From the NCBI RefSeq assembly GCF_004000945.1, contig NZ_BIMF01000001.1:1-64000 (forward strand): a stretch of DNA of 64,000 bases. The letters run 5' to 3'. The DNA is from Paenibacillus lautus NBRC 15380. Lineage in GTDB: Bacteria > Bacillota > Bacilli > Paenibacillales > Paenibacillaceae. The position numbers and the translations under genes were made by a program. The notes under the pieces were generated by a model. It saw only the letters and a program-made list of their open reading frames with translations, had not been told where the DNA came from and searched no databases. Within the stretch, counting starts at the first letter, position 1, and each line of letters opens with the position of its first letter. This document shows, one piece after another, positions 1 to 8,833 of the stretch.

Positions 1-21
1 TATATCATGTTTATTTCGATA

Positions 22-70
22 ATGCAAGAGGTTTTTTTAGAAAGTTTTTTAAGTTCTTCTTAAGTTCTTC
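22..70 (-). promoter_or_regulatory. Direct repeats upstream of a promoter at the window edge
   Basis: An exact 11-bp tandem repeat, TTAAGTTCTTC, occupies 49-59 and 60-70 on the plus strand, with a degenerate third unit just before it. On the minus strand a -35-like TTGCAT (22-27) is followed, after 17 bases, by TATA at positions 1-4, so the -10 box would cross the window edge. I infer a minus-strand gene just outside the window with an upstream activator site. An 11-bp period with TTAA cores resembles binding sites of OmpR/PhoP-type response regulators, but the regulator cannot be identified from here. Confidence 0.35.
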
Positions 71-250
71 ATTACTTTCGGTTTACCTCTATCCCATCGC
101 ATCTTGCTTATCGCGACTGGATTTATAATGTATCATATTTCTCGATTCGATAGCAATACATAATTTCTTCCAAATGGTGTTTCTTTTATAAATGGCGGTT
201 AGCAGTATTACATTACAGTAGATTCATAGACAGTATGTCAGGCGAGCATA
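71..250. other. Intergenic, no gene seen
   Basis: AT-rich stretch between the edge promoter and the terminator of the coat gene. I see no open frame with a ribosome binding site and no RNA structure beyond the flanking elements. Confidence 0.5.
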
Positions 251-251
251 C

Positions 252-278
252 AAAAGGGACCAAGATGAGGTCCCTTTT
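252..278 (-). terminator. Terminator of the safA-like gene
   Basis: A perfect 10-bp stem (AAAAGGGACC with GGTCCCTTTT) and a 7-nt loop, flanked by A-rich and T-rich sequence on both sides, 35 bp after the coat-gene stop. It could work in both directions. Confidence 0.75.
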
Positions 279-312
279 GTTTAGCTATAACCAGGCTTTC
301 ATTGATGATGTC

Positions 313-2046
313 TTAACCCTTGATCCAGGGATTGTGGCGCTTGCCTTTTGGTGAGGCTTGAGGCTTGCGTGATTTCTTGGCTGCCGTTCTTGTTTTATTA
401 GCTTGCTGACGATGGACTTTGGCCCGCTCCTTGGCATTCTCTTCAATGGTGGTATCTCTGGATGCGGAAGGTTCCGTATCGTTCTCAACTTCACTGCTGA
501 CCGACATATTGGATTGCTTCACTTCGAATGAAGCCGACGGATTGAATGCCGAATCGAACTGCTGGTCATTTTGCCGATCATTCCAGTTTTGTTCATATGG
601 ATTTACAAATGGAGGATATGCTCCTTGAGTTCCCATGTGTGCGGACGGATAGCCGTATGCCCCAGCATTGTAGTCCATTCCACCCTGCCACGGTTGATAC
701 GGTACCGCCATGTCTGGTGCATACTGATAATGCCCGTGCTGCGGCATGTTATAGTGCGGACTCACTTCTCCCCCGTGGCACCCGCAAGGAGATGGAACAT
801 AACCGTATGTCGCCGCTGTATGATGATGCTCAGGATATGGATGGTAATCGGAACCCATATTCCCTGTATATGATTCCGTGATCGAGAACTGGGAATATTC
901 CAAGCTCATGGGCTGTTCAGAAACACCCGGATATCCTGAAACTACATTTCCCCAGCCTTCATTGTAGGAAACAGGCATCGCTTCCTGCGGTATATGGTGG
1001 TACGGATGGATGGCTGTGCCGTAATCGGCACCATGCCAATGTTTAGGTTCATGGCAACCACATGGTTCTTCATGAAACCCGCCGTATGGAGGCATCATAA
1101 ATGCAGGCGCTTCTTTAAAAGGAAATTCCGGACACGGATGCGGCATCATATGAAGTGGCATCTCCGCAAAAGGCGGACATGGTTCGGCCATGGAATGGAT
1201 TGGGTGAGGTAACGGCATGGTTTTGACAGGGTACATAAACTCCGGCTCTATTGGTTTATATGGCGGGTTGTACTCTGGTTTGAATTCCGGTTTGAATTCA
1301 GGTTTAAATTCCGGTTTAAATTCCGGTTTGAAATCAGGCATGATTACGGGCTTTTTAAAATCCGGCATGACATCCGGTTTCTTTACTTCTGGCAGGATCT
1401 CTGGTTTCTTGACTTCCGGTAGAACGATCGGCTTCTTGATTTCAGGTAAAATCTCCGGTTTGTACTCCGGTTCGAATTTCTTAGGCTCCTCGGGAAAAGG
1501 CGAAATCTCAGGAAGTTTCGGCAAAATCGGCGGCTCGGGCTCCTTAACTTCAGGAACAACCGGAGGCTGCTCGATCGGCGCTGTGATTTCTTCCTTTACT
1601 CCGGTGTAATCCTTGCTGCCCGGCTTCTTCTTGCCCGGGGTAGAACCACTGCCACTGCCACTACCACTGCTCATTGAAACCCCGTCATCTGCGCCAGACT
1701 CCGCATATACGCCTGATGAAGGGATGTTCACGACTTCTCCCACCAGCAGGGCATTCGGATTTTTAAGCTGCGGATTGGCATCAATGATTTCCTTCAATGT
1801 TACTCCCCATGCCTTCGACAATTTCCAGAGGGAGTCCCCCTGCTTTACCGTATGCTTATGGATAATGGGTTGGCTGCCGCCTGGTACCGGAACAGGCTCT
1901 GTCGGTACTTTGATTTTGGTACCGACATCGAGCTTATTCGGATCCACCAGCTGTGGATTGGCATCGATGATTTTCGCTAAAGGAACGTCGTATTTTTGGG
2001 ACAGCTCATATAGGGTGTCGCCTTCCTTGACGATGTGTATCTTCAC
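313..2046 (-). CDS. safA: SafA-like spore-coat protein with two LysM domains
   Basis: A 577-residue protein with two N-terminal LysM domains (about residues 2-48 and 62-109), which bind peptidoglycan. A Ser/Gly linker and a long Pro-rich tract follow, in which short Lys-Pro units ending in acidic or aromatic residues repeat (a run of KPEF tetrapeptides lies near residues 240-258). The second half is rich in Tyr, His, Pro and Met with several CGCH clusters, and the C terminus is basic. This plan (LysM at the N terminus, low-complexity coat-like tail) and the position near pheA and obg match SafA, the inner-coat morphogenetic protein that interacts with SpoVID, whose gene lies at 32 kb. B. subtilis SafA has one N-terminal LysM, so the duplicated LysM differs. 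The start is GTG behind AGGAGG. The family is well supported; strict orthology is not. Confidence 0.75.
   Translation of the reverse strand: MKIHIVKEGDTLYELSQKYDVPLAKIIDANPQLVDPNKLDVGTKIKVPTEPVPVPGGSQPIIHKHTVKQGDSLWKLSKAWGVTLKEIIDANPQLKNPNALLVGEVVNIPSSGVYAESGADDGVSMSSGSGSGSGSTPGKKKPGSKDYTGVKEEITAPIEQPPVVPEVKEPEPPILPKLPEISPFPEEPKKFEPEYKPEILPEIKKPIVLPEVKKPEILPEVKKPDVMPDFKKPVIMPDFKPEFKPEFKPEFKPEFKPEYNPPYKPIEPEFMYPVKTMPLPHPIHSMAEPCPPFAEMPLHMMPHPCPEFPFKEAPAFMMPPYGGFHEEPCGCHEPKHWHGADYGTAIHPYHHIPQEAMPVSYNEGWGNVVSGYPGVSEQPMSLEYSQFSITESYTGNMGSDYHPYPEHHHTAATYGYVPSPCGCHGGEVSPHYNMPQHGHYQYAPDMAVPYQPWQGGMDYNAGAYGYPSAHMGTQGAYPPFVNPYEQNWNDRQNDQQFDSAFNPSASFEVKQSNMSVSSEVENDTEPSASRDTTIEENAKERAKVHRQQANKTRTAAKKSRKPQASPKGKRHNPWIKG
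1271..1335 (-). repeat. 12-bp tandem repeats coding KPEF units
   Basis: Five or so near-identical 12-bp units inside the safA-like gene encode consecutive Lys-Pro-Glu-Phe tetrapeptides, ending in Lys-Pro-Glu-Tyr. The units differ mostly at third codon positions. Copy number is expected to vary between strains through slippage. Confidence 0.8.
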
Positions 2047-2151
2047 GCCGCTAAAACCTCCTACACTCTTCTAGGCGTCATGTAATTCGCCCGCTTTCGT
2101 TACTACATCCTATGCACGGAATAGGCGATTGACATCCCTCTGGGCAAAAAA

Positions 2152-2177
2152 AATCCTTTCATCGACATGAAAGGATT
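2152..2177 (-). terminator. Terminator of the pheB-ilvE operon
   Basis: An 11-bp perfect stem (AATCCTTTCAT / ATGAAAGGATT) with a 4-nt loop, followed on the minus strand by a run of eight T. It lies 33 bp after the ilvE stop. Confidence 0.85.
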
Positions 2178-2209
2178 GTTTAAGTCGTTTATTTAGCTGT
2201 CCTTAAATA

Positions 2210-3094
2210 TTAGGATTCCCACACTTTATAGCCGTCTTGATCCACAATTTTGCGGAATTCCTCGAGCAATTGAAGCGTAATTGGACCAGCCTGCCCTTTT
2301 CCGATCATCCGTCCGTCAATTTCACGAGCGGCGATGACCTCAGCGGCGGTTCCTGTAAAAAAGACTTCGTCTGCAATATATACGTCATGCATGCTGAAAG
2401 GCTCTTCCTTCAATTTAATGGCGAGTTTATCGCATAGATCAATAATCGCCTGACGGGTAATGCCTTCAAGCGCACCAAGGTAGCACGGTGGCGTGGTGAC
2501 CACGCCGTTTTTCACGATAAAAATATTATCCCCGGAGCCTTCCGTCACATATCCTTGTGCATTCATCATGATCGCTTCATCCGCTCCCGCAAAGTTGGAT
2601 TGGATCTTCACAAGAATATTGTTCAAATAGTTCAGAGACTTGATTTTCGGATTGAGCGCATCCGGTATGTTACGGCGCTGGGCTACAGATACGGCCTTCA
2701 AACCATTGAGATAAGCTTCTTCAGAGTAGATTGCCAGCTGCTCCACAATGATTAACACCGTTGGTTTAGGGCAGCGACGCGGATCCAGACCCAGATTGCC
2801 TGCACCTCGGGATACGACGATACGGATGTACCCGTTTCGCATATCGTTGCGTCGAATCGTTTCAGCCATAGCTTCCAGGAGCTCATCATATGCCAGGGGG
2901 ATGACTAAATCGATGGACTTGGCGGAATCGTACAGCCGATCCAAGTGCTCCTTGCACTTAAAGATGTTGCCGTTATATATCCGAATGCCTTCGAATATGC
3001 CGTCTCCGTACAAAAATCCATGGTCAAAAACGGATACTTTCGCATTCTCTTTTGTGACGAATTCTCCATCCAGATAGATCCATTGCTCTGACAT
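2210..3094 (-). CDS. ilvE: Branched-chain amino-acid aminotransferase
   Basis: A 294-residue PLP enzyme of fold type IV that transfers the amino group between glutamate and the 2-oxo acids of Leu, Ile and Val. The catalytic lysine is visible in KSLNYLNN (Lys about 152), and the cofactor-phosphate region TEGSGDNIF follows near residue 185. Length is normal for the family. It is the last gene of the operon and starts directly after the pheA stop, so translation is probably coupled. In this setting, beside prephenate dehydratase, it might also aminate phenylpyruvate; that is inference. D-amino-acid transaminase is related, but the motif set and length favour IlvE. Confidence 0.9.
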   Translation of the reverse strand: MSEQWIYLDGEFVTKENAKVSVFDHGFLYGDGIFEGIRIYNGNIFKCKEHLDRLYDSAKSIDLVIPLAYDELLEAMAETIRRNDMRNGYIRIVVSRGAGNLGLDPRRCPKPTVLIIVEQLAIYSEEAYLNGLKAVSVAQRRNIPDALNPKIKSLNYLNNILVKIQSNFAGADEAIMMNAQGYVTEGSGDNIFIVKNGVVTTPPCYLGALEGITRQAIIDLCDKLAIKLKEEPFSMHDVYIADEVFFTGTAAEVIAAREIDGRMIGKGQAGPITLQLLEEFRKIVDQDGYKVWES

Positions 3095-3982
3095 TTACTT
3101 AACCTCCATTTTCTCACTCTCGTACGCATAGCCCGGGTAAGTACCCAGCACACGAACCAAACATCCCAGCGCTTCAATCTCTCCCATGGCGGCGAGTAAT
3201 AGCACGGAATCCGCTGCGGCCATGACATCGATATAAAAATAGTAATTACCGAGCTTCTTCTTCGTCGGACGGGATTCGATGCGCGACAGGTTCAGGCGCC
3301 GCCATGCAAAAGCGGAAAGCACCTGATGCAGCGCTCCCGGCACATCCTCTGGGAGAGTCACAAGAATGCTGGTCTTGATATGCTCCGGCGAACGGTTGAC
3401 TGAAATCGGTTCGCGTCCAATCAATACAAACCGGGTGTAATTGTTATCATGGTCGGTAATACGCTCGGCAAGCACGTTTAATTCGTGAGTGGCTGCGCCT
3501 AGTGAAGTGCCGATCGCCGCCCATCCCTGGCCGGGATTTTCCTTTACGATCTTAACCCCTTCCGAGGTGCTGCCTACTTGCTCCAACTCAGCCTGTGGTG
3601 CAGCCTTCGCGAGGAACTGACGGCACTGGGCCGTTGCAACTTGGTGAGACCAAATTTTTTTGATTTTACTGTAATCCATCGTACCGTCAATTGATTGGAA
3701 CTCGGCAGCATTTCCGATCAGGTTTTGAATGGATGGATAGACCCACTCCACCTGCATCGGCAGATCCACTTCATTGACCAACCAATCCATATGAAGGCTC
3801 ACGGAGCCTTCGATGGTATTCTCAATCGGGATCACGCTGTAATCGCTTTTTCCTTCTACTGTAGACATAAATACATCAGAGATCAGTTTATGGTGGACAA
3901 ACTCCACCGGCTCACCGTTAAGGAGATAAAGTATCGCTTCATGAGATACCGATCCTGAGGGCAACAAGGCTATTTTTTTCAT
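3095..3982 (-). CDS. pheA: Prephenate dehydratase
   Basis: A 295-residue enzyme converting prephenate to phenylpyruvate, the committed step of phenylalanine synthesis. The catalytic domain carries IPIENTIEGS near residue 52 and NYTRF near residue 183. A C-terminal ACT domain follows with the phenylalanine-binding GALH and ESRP motifs, so feedback inhibition by phenylalanine is expected. There is no chorismate mutase part; it is the monofunctional Gram-positive type. Its start overlaps the thrB stop by 4 bp and ilvE follows without a gap. In B. subtilis pheA follows pheB directly; here the threonine genes lie between them. Confidence 0.95.
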   Translation of the reverse strand: MKKIALLPSGSVSHEAILYLLNGEPVEFVHHKLISDVFMSTVEGKSDYSVIPIENTIEGSVSLHMDWLVNEVDLPMQVEWVYPSIQNLIGNAAEFQSIDGTMDYSKIKKIWSHQVATAQCRQFLAKAAPQAELEQVGSTSEGVKIVKENPGQGWAAIGTSLGAATHELNVLAERITDHDNNYTRFVLIGREPISVNRSPEHIKTSILVTLPEDVPGALHQVLSAFAWRRLNLSRIESRPTKKKLGNYYFYIDVMAAADSVLLLAAMGEIEALGCLVRVLGTYPGYAYESEKMEVK

Positions 3983-4947
3983 GCGGTAACTTCCCCTCTA
4001 ATCATATCCAAAAAGGATCTATTGTTTATATCATCCAAGAGCTGGACGCCTTCCGCAACTGGATTCAATTGGTAGCACGAAGACGAGATTCCTTCCGCCT
4101 TCATCGTCTCCATTAAATACGCGCTCAATTCTTCTACCCGCGAATCGTTCCGATCCACCAACGCAATCATCGTCGGGCCCGCTCCGCTTAGCGCAACACC
4201 GAGCGCTCCGTGGCTTGTCGCTTCGGTCAAAATCTTGGTCATCCCTGGCACAAGCGGCACCCGATAGGGCTGGTGAATCCGGTCTTGCATAGCAGCACGA
4301 ATCAAGTCCAGTCTGCCTGCAGAAAGAGCCGCGGTCATTAAGGAGGATCGACTAATATTATATACAGCATCCGCTAAACTGACCTGGGCGGGCAGCGCTT
4401 CCCTTGCTTTGGATGTAGCCAACTCGAAATCGGGAATAACCACGAGCGTTCCGAGGTCGGCTGGAGGTTCAATGCGGATATAATCCGCATGGGCTCCGTC
4501 CCATACAGCCGTAATAATCCCTCCAAATAAAGAAGCCCCTACATTATCCGGGTGCTTCTCAAGATCCGTCGCCATGTCAAAAAGCTTGGAATCGGGCAGC
4601 GGCGAACCGATCAGCCCATTAGCAGCCGCCAGCGCCCCTACAATGGCCGATGCACTGCTGCCAAGGCCGCGGGTAAGCGGAATTTCGGAATACATGGAAA
4701 TCTCAAGATCAGGAACAGCCTGTCCCGCCTCTTCGAAAACCATCTGAGCCACCTTGTAGATCAGGTTGCTCTTATCGGTCGGCAGACCGCCCATCTCATC
4801 ACCATGAAGATGGAATGCGGTCCGCTCCGACGCCTTCATCTCGATCCAGGAATACAGAGACAATGCCATGCCGAGTGTATCGAATCCGGGTCCCAAATTA
4901 GCCGTACTGGCCGGAACCCTCACCCGGACACCTTGGGACAAACTCAT
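3979..4947 (-). CDS. thrB: Homoserine kinase
   Basis: A 322-residue GHMP-family kinase that phosphorylates L-homoserine with ATP, the step before threonine synthase. The N-terminal [16 protein letters not shown] segment and the phosphate-binding loop GLGSSASA near residue 95 are both present, as is the C-terminal GAGPTMIAL motif. It overlaps thrC upstream and pheA downstream by 4 bp each (ATGA type), which indicates tight translational coupling in the operon. Confidence 0.95.
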   Translation of the reverse strand: MSLSQGVRVRVPASTANLGPGFDTLGMALSLYSWIEMKASERTAFHLHGDEMGGLPTDKSNLIYKVAQMVFEEAGQAVPDLEISMYSEIPLTRGLGSSASAIVGALAAANGLIGSPLPDSKLFDMATDLEKHPDNVGASLFGGIITAVWDGAHADYIRIEPPADLGTLVVIPDFELATSKAREALPAQVSLADAVYNISRSSLMTAALSAGRLDLIRAAMQDRIHQPYRVPLVPGMTKILTEATSHGALGVALSGAGPTMIALVDRNDSRVEELSAYLMETMKAEGISSSCYQLNPVAEGVQLLDDINNRSFLDMIRGEVTA

Positions 4948-6017
4948 ACCCGTGCAGCTCCTTCAAGCTTAGCAATGGCATCCATTACAGCTGATTCCGT
5001 ATCTGATACGACGAGCGGTTCGGCGTTCACCGTAGAAATGGCGATATTCGGATCCTTGAGCCCATGCCCTGTCAGCACACAGACAACGGACTCTCCACCT
5101 TTAAAGTATCCTTCGCGCTTCATTTTATAAACGCCTGCGATGGAGGCAGCCGATCCTGGCTCGGCAAAAATGCCCTCACGCGATGCGATTTTGCGGTATG
5201 CTTCCAAAATTTCTTCATCCGTCACGTAGTTAATCTGTCCACCGGATTCCTCTGCGGCGGCAACCGCGGTTTTCCAGCTGGCCGGGTTCCCGATACGGAT
5301 GGCAGTCGCTACCGTTTCCGGATTCGCGATAGGCTCTCCCTTCACGATCGCCATAGCACCTTCCGCTTCAAATCCAAGCATTTTCGGAAGTGAAGATGAT
5401 TTGCCCGCAGCATGGTACTCTTTAAATCCTTTCCAGTAAGCGGAGATGTTCCCCGCATTGCCGACCGGAATCGCCAGCACGTCCGGAGCTTTCCCCAACT
5501 GGTCAACGACTTCGAATGCAGCCGTCTTCTGGCCTTCGATTCGATAGGGATTCACGGAGTTCACAAGCGCAATCGGATGCTTCGCCGTAATCTCGCGTAC
5601 GATTTCCAGTGCGCGGTCAAAATTGCCCTCGATCGCAATGACCTTCGCTCCGTAGATCATCGCCTGGGCGAGCTTGCCGAGCGCAATATTATTGTTCGGA
5701 ATGATAACGATACAATTTAATCCGCCACGAGCGGCATAAGCAGCTGCTGCTGCAGAAGTATTACCCGTTGAAGCGCACATAATGGTACGGCTTCCCTCTT
5801 CCATTGCTTTCGCTACGGCCATCACCATTCCGCGGTCTTTAAATGAACCCGTTGGATTAAGTCCTTCAAATTTGAAATGCAGATCAATTCCGAGCTCTTC
5901 GGATAGATTCACAGCTTTGATCAAGGGGGTGTTCCCTTCCTTAAGCGTTAGAAGCGGAGTACGCTCATTCACCGGCAAATATTCTCTGTAGGTTTGAAGC
6001 AATCCTTCATACGGCAT
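4944..6017 (-). CDS. thrC: Threonine synthase
   Basis: A 357-residue PLP enzyme of fold type II that turns O-phosphohomoserine into threonine. The PLP lysine is in GSFKDRG near residue 60, and the phosphate-cup glycines are in the PVGNAGNIS segment near residue 195. The length fits the short bacterial class. ATG follows a GGAGAA ribosome binding site. It lies 62 bp after hom and overlaps thrB by 4 bp. Confidence 0.95.
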   Translation of the reverse strand: MPYEGLLQTYREYLPVNERTPLLTLKEGNTPLIKAVNLSEELGIDLHFKFEGLNPTGSFKDRGMVMAVAKAMEEGSRTIMCASTGNTSAAAAAYAARGGLNCIVIIPNNNIALGKLAQAMIYGAKVIAIEGNFDRALEIVREITAKHPIALVNSVNPYRIEGQKTAAFEVVDQLGKAPDVLAIPVGNAGNISAYWKGFKEYHAAGKSSSLPKMLGFEAEGAMAIVKGEPIANPETVATAIRIGNPASWKTAVAAAEESGGQINYVTDEEILEAYRKIASREGIFAEPGSAASIAGVYKMKREGYFKGGESVVCVLTGHGLKDPNIAISTVNAEPLVVSDTESAVMDAIAKLEGAARV

Positions 6018-6079
6018 CTCTCATGTTCTCCTTTTCTTATGAAAAAATTAGTTCGGGTTATTGAATGGATTCTAATCCC

Positions 6080-7366
6080 TTATCCTTCAACACGGTAAAC
6101 ACTTTTTATCCGGCGAATGACTTCCAGGCCTTCGAAATGATTCAACACTTCATCCATATTGGCTTTGCTCGCATTGTGCGTGACGATGATAATCTCAGCG
6201 TCCGGATTATGCTCGTTCGGCTGCTGGACAACGGATTCCAGGCTGACGTTATATTCAGCGAACACTTGCGTAATCTGGGCAAGCACACCTGCCTTATCGT
6301 CCACATGCAGCAAAATGAAATTCTTGTACATGATCTGCTCATCGGTTTTGAGTTTCTTCGGTTTGTAAGGAACGATGGCCTTGAGGCCGTTGACGCCGAG
6401 CTTCAGATTCTTGATGACGGCAACCAGGTCGGCAACAACGGATGTAGCGGTTGGCATCTCGCCGGCGCCAGCGCCGTAAAACATCGTTTCGCCTACGGCT
6501 TCTCCGTATACATAAACCGCGTTAAATACCCCATTCACGGCGGCGATAGGATGTCCATTGCGAACCATCGTAGGCTGAACCGTGATGCTGAACTCATCGT
6601 CCTGACGCTCCGCTATACCCAGAAGCTTCATCTCGTAGCCCAAACGCTTCGCATAGGCGATATCTTCTTTGGTCACTTGCGAGATTCCCTTAACGGTTAC
6701 ATCCTGGAGCTCGACGTTCGTTCGGAAGCCGAGTGTGCCGAGAATCGCCATTTTGCGGGCCGCGTCCAATCCTTCCACATCGGAGGTCGGATCGGCTTCT
6801 GCATAACCCAGTTCCTGAGCTTCGGCCAGGACATCCTCATACGATGCGCCTTCTTGGCTCATCTTGGTCAGAATGAAGTTGGTTGTACCGTTCACGATCC
6901 CCATAATTTTCATGATACGATCCGAGGAGAAGCCTTCAATCAGCGTTCGGATAATGGGAATGCCGCCAGCAACGCTTGCCTCGTAAAACACGTCGCACTG
7001 CTTCTCTTGCGCCTTGGCTAATATTTCGGCACCGTGGAGAGCCATCAGATCCTTATTTGCGGTGACGATATGCTTGCCGCGCTCAAGCGCTTCGAGGATA
7101 TAGGTTTTCGTCTGCTCGATCCCGCCCATCACTTCAACGATGACATCAATCTCCGGATCACGGATGACTGCCCATGGATCTTCCGTCAATTTATTCTGAT
7201 CCACATTGACACTGCGGTACTTCTCCAAATGTTTGACAGCGATGCGTTCTATCGTAATCGGCGAACCGACCTGGCTGCTCAAATCCTCCTGGTGTCCCTC
7301 TACGATGCGGACAACCCCTGTTCCTACGGTTCCTAATCCCAAAAGTCCTACTTTGACCGGTTTCAT
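6080..7366 (-). CDS. hom: Homoserine dehydrogenase
   Basis: A 428-residue NAD(P)H enzyme reducing aspartate semialdehyde to homoserine, the branch point to threonine and methionine. The dinucleotide-binding motif GLGTVGTG is at residues 11-18, the catalytic domain contains GIVNGTTNFI, and a C-terminal ACT domain (about 350-425) is the usual site of threonine inhibition. There is no aspartokinase fusion. The start is ATG after AGGAGG. It lies 54 bp downstream of pheB. Confidence 0.95.
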   Translation of the reverse strand: MKPVKVGLLGLGTVGTGVVRIVEGHQEDLSSQVGSPITIERIAVKHLEKYRSVNVDQNKLTEDPWAVIRDPEIDVIVEVMGGIEQTKTYILEALERGKHIVTANKDLMALHGAEILAKAQEKQCDVFYEASVAGGIPIIRTLIEGFSSDRIMKIMGIVNGTTNFILTKMSQEGASYEDVLAEAQELGYAEADPTSDVEGLDAARKMAILGTLGFRTNVELQDVTVKGISQVTKEDIAYAKRLGYEMKLLGIAERQDDEFSITVQPTMVRNGHPIAAVNGVFNAVYVYGEAVGETMFYGAGAGEMPTATSVVADLVAVIKNLKLGVNGLKAIVPYKPKKLKTDEQIMYKNFILLHVDDKAGVLAQITQVFAEYNVSLESVVQQPNEHNPDAEIIIVTHNASKANMDEVLNHFEGLEVIRRIKSVYRVEG

Positions 7367-7420
7367 TAATACACTACCTCCTGTATCCCATCACATAGAT
7401 ATCTATTTATTCGTCATAAC

Positions 7421-7858
7421 TTAACCTTGGCCTATCATCTGCACTCTTCTAACTCCAGCTATTCGCCTCAATCCGTCGAGTAGATCATCCAGCTCCTCAT
7501 TCAGCCGGGAAACTTCGACGGAAATCACGACATTGGCGATGCCCTGCAGCGGAATGCTCTGATGAATGGTTAACACATTCCCGCCTTCACCCGCTACCAG
7601 CCCCAGAACTTCGGACAGCATCCCGGAGCGATGTTCCATATCGATAGAAATCGTTACGATTTCATCACGTTCCAGTTGATTGATGGGGTGGATTCCATCC
7701 TTGTACTTATAAAAAGCGCTTCGGCTAAGCCCAACCTGCTCAACAGCTTCATGGACCGTCCTAACGTCTCCCGACGCCAGCAATTTTTTCACTTGCATCG
7801 TCTTAACCACAGCCTCGGGAAGGATGTCTTCCCGGACCAAATAGTAGCGTTCCTTCAC
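7421..7858 (-). CDS. pheB: ACT-domain protein PheB
   Basis: A 145-residue protein of the UPF0735 (PheB) family. The first 60 residues hold a helix-turn-helix-like segment (VHEAVEQVGLSRSAFYKY), and residues 70-145 form an ACT domain with HRSGMLSEVLG and GGNVLTIHQ. It was once called a chorismate mutase, but no catalytic residues of that family are evident; a ligand-sensing regulatory role is more likely. It is the first gene of the operon, starting at GTG behind a GAGGAGAGG site. Being a possible DNA binder plus amino-acid sensor, it may control the operon it heads (inference). Confidence 0.85.
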   Translation of the reverse strand: MKERYYLVREDILPEAVVKTMQVKKLLASGDVRTVHEAVEQVGLSRSAFYKYKDGIHPINQLERDEIVTISIDMEHRSGMLSEVLGLVAGEGGNVLTIHQSIPLQGIANVVISVEVSRLNEELDDLLDGLRRIAGVRRVQMIGQG

Positions 7859-7900
7859 AAACGTCCTCTCCTCAAAGACTACTGTATTCGTATAGTGGAC

Positions 7901-7929
7901 ATTATACTGGATATACCAAGTAAGGGCAA
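7901..7929 (-). promoter_or_regulatory. Promoter of the pheB-hom-thrCB-pheA-ilvE operon
   Basis: TTGCCC (-35, 7924-7929) and TATAAT (-10, 7901-7906) are separated by 17 bp on the minus strand, with a leader of about 35 nt before the pheB start. A perfect -10 and ideal spacing make this a good sigma-A promoter. No T-box or riboswitch is visible in the short leader. Confidence 0.7.
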
Positions 7930-8058
7930 TACATAAGTGTCCAGTTTTTTAGATATCCCGATATTTCCTATGTCAACGCTATAGCCTATACTATATCGCA
8001 ATTCGAATCGGAACACATCGGTATAAACATCAAAATTGTAAATGATGCGCAAGAAAAA

Positions 8059-8083
8059 GCAGTCTCCGGTATGTGGAGACTGC
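8059..8083 (-). terminator. Terminator of the SPFH/zinc-ribbon unit
   Basis: A 9-bp perfect stem (GCAGTCTCC / GGAGACTGC) with a 7-nt loop followed by five T on the minus strand, 51 bp after the last gene of the unit. Confidence 0.8.
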
Positions 8084-8134
8084 CAATGAAACAATCATGC
8101 TTTCGATTTGAATTCAAACGCTCCGCGGTAAAAT

Positions 8135-8788
8135 CTAAGCAACAATGATCGTGCCGCAGTACTCGCACTCTTTTTCCTCTTGGTGTGAAATCACGGTTCT
8201 TGCACCGCAGCCGGAACATTCCACAGACTTCGATCCAATATCCTGTTGAGTCTCAGCAGGTTCCACTGACCCTCTGTGCAATGAAGTGATCATCAGCACA
8301 CCATTCTCAATCTTCCCAGGAGGAAGCATGCGCTCCTTGATCATAAAGTTCAAATCCCGGATCACATGGGCCTGGGTTTGATTCGCTACAATCGCAATAT
8401 GATCGATGTAAATCAGACGCCGCTGCAAAACGGCCTCTGCGTAAACTTTCAACAGCTTTCGGAATTTCTTGTCTGCTAGATCAGCAGCAACAAGCAACAG
8501 CATGGCAGGAACTAATAGGCACAATGCCATCGCTAAATTGCCGTTTAAGAATTCCTCGCGGGTTTCGCTCCCCAGTGACATGATCAGTGAGGTCATAATG
8601 TACGTACCGAACAATACCCATCCGATCAGCCTTGCATTTCTCCCCCTGAAACTATGATGTTGTTGCGTAGGTAATATCCGAAATGCAGCAATGATCAAAG
8701 CTAATGGAAAAAACACATACGTCAGACCAATAATAAAATAATCGAATTTTGAAAATTGCGATTTAAAAGGCTTCGCTGGAACGCTCAT
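8135..8788 (-). CDS. Membrane protein with C-terminal zinc ribbon (paralogue 2)
   Basis: Function unknown. The 217-residue product has three hydrophobic segments (about 17-40, 50-72 and 83-105), then a soluble region with a YAEAVLQRRLIYIDHIA stretch and an RDLNFMIKERMLPPGKIENG stretch, and ends in a two-CxxC zinc ribbon (CSGCG and CEYCG). It is clearly a paralogue of the next gene upstream in transcription (8834-9586): both share the membrane layout, the IxHIA / RDxxFM / RMLPxGKxxNGV core and the ribbon. It is the last gene of a four-gene unit headed by an SPFH protein. The context suggests a part of a membrane-associated complex. No catalytic motif is visible. Confidence 0.75.
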   Translation of the reverse strand: MSVPAKPFKSQFSKFDYFIIGLTYVFFPLALIIAAFRILPTQQHHSFRGRNARLIGWVLFGTYIMTSLIMSLGSETREEFLNGNLAMALCLLVPAMLLLVAADLADKKFRKLLKVYAEAVLQRRLIYIDHIAIVANQTQAHVIRDLNFMIKERMLPPGKIENGVLMITSLHRGSVEPAETQQDIGSKSVECSGCGARTVISHQEEKECEYCGTIIVA

Positions 8789-8833
8789 ACCAAGATCTCC
8801 TCATTTGTTTCTTAATCAGACGCATGAATAAGG

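Noticed and set aside
1217..1609. Gly/Ser-rich repetitive plus-strand frame
   Set aside because: It is the reverse reading of the Pro/Lys repeats in the safA-like gene; the repeat period explains the apparent order.
6065..7021. 318-codon plus-strand open frame
   Set aside because: Antisense shadow of hom; the hom frame has full family motifs.
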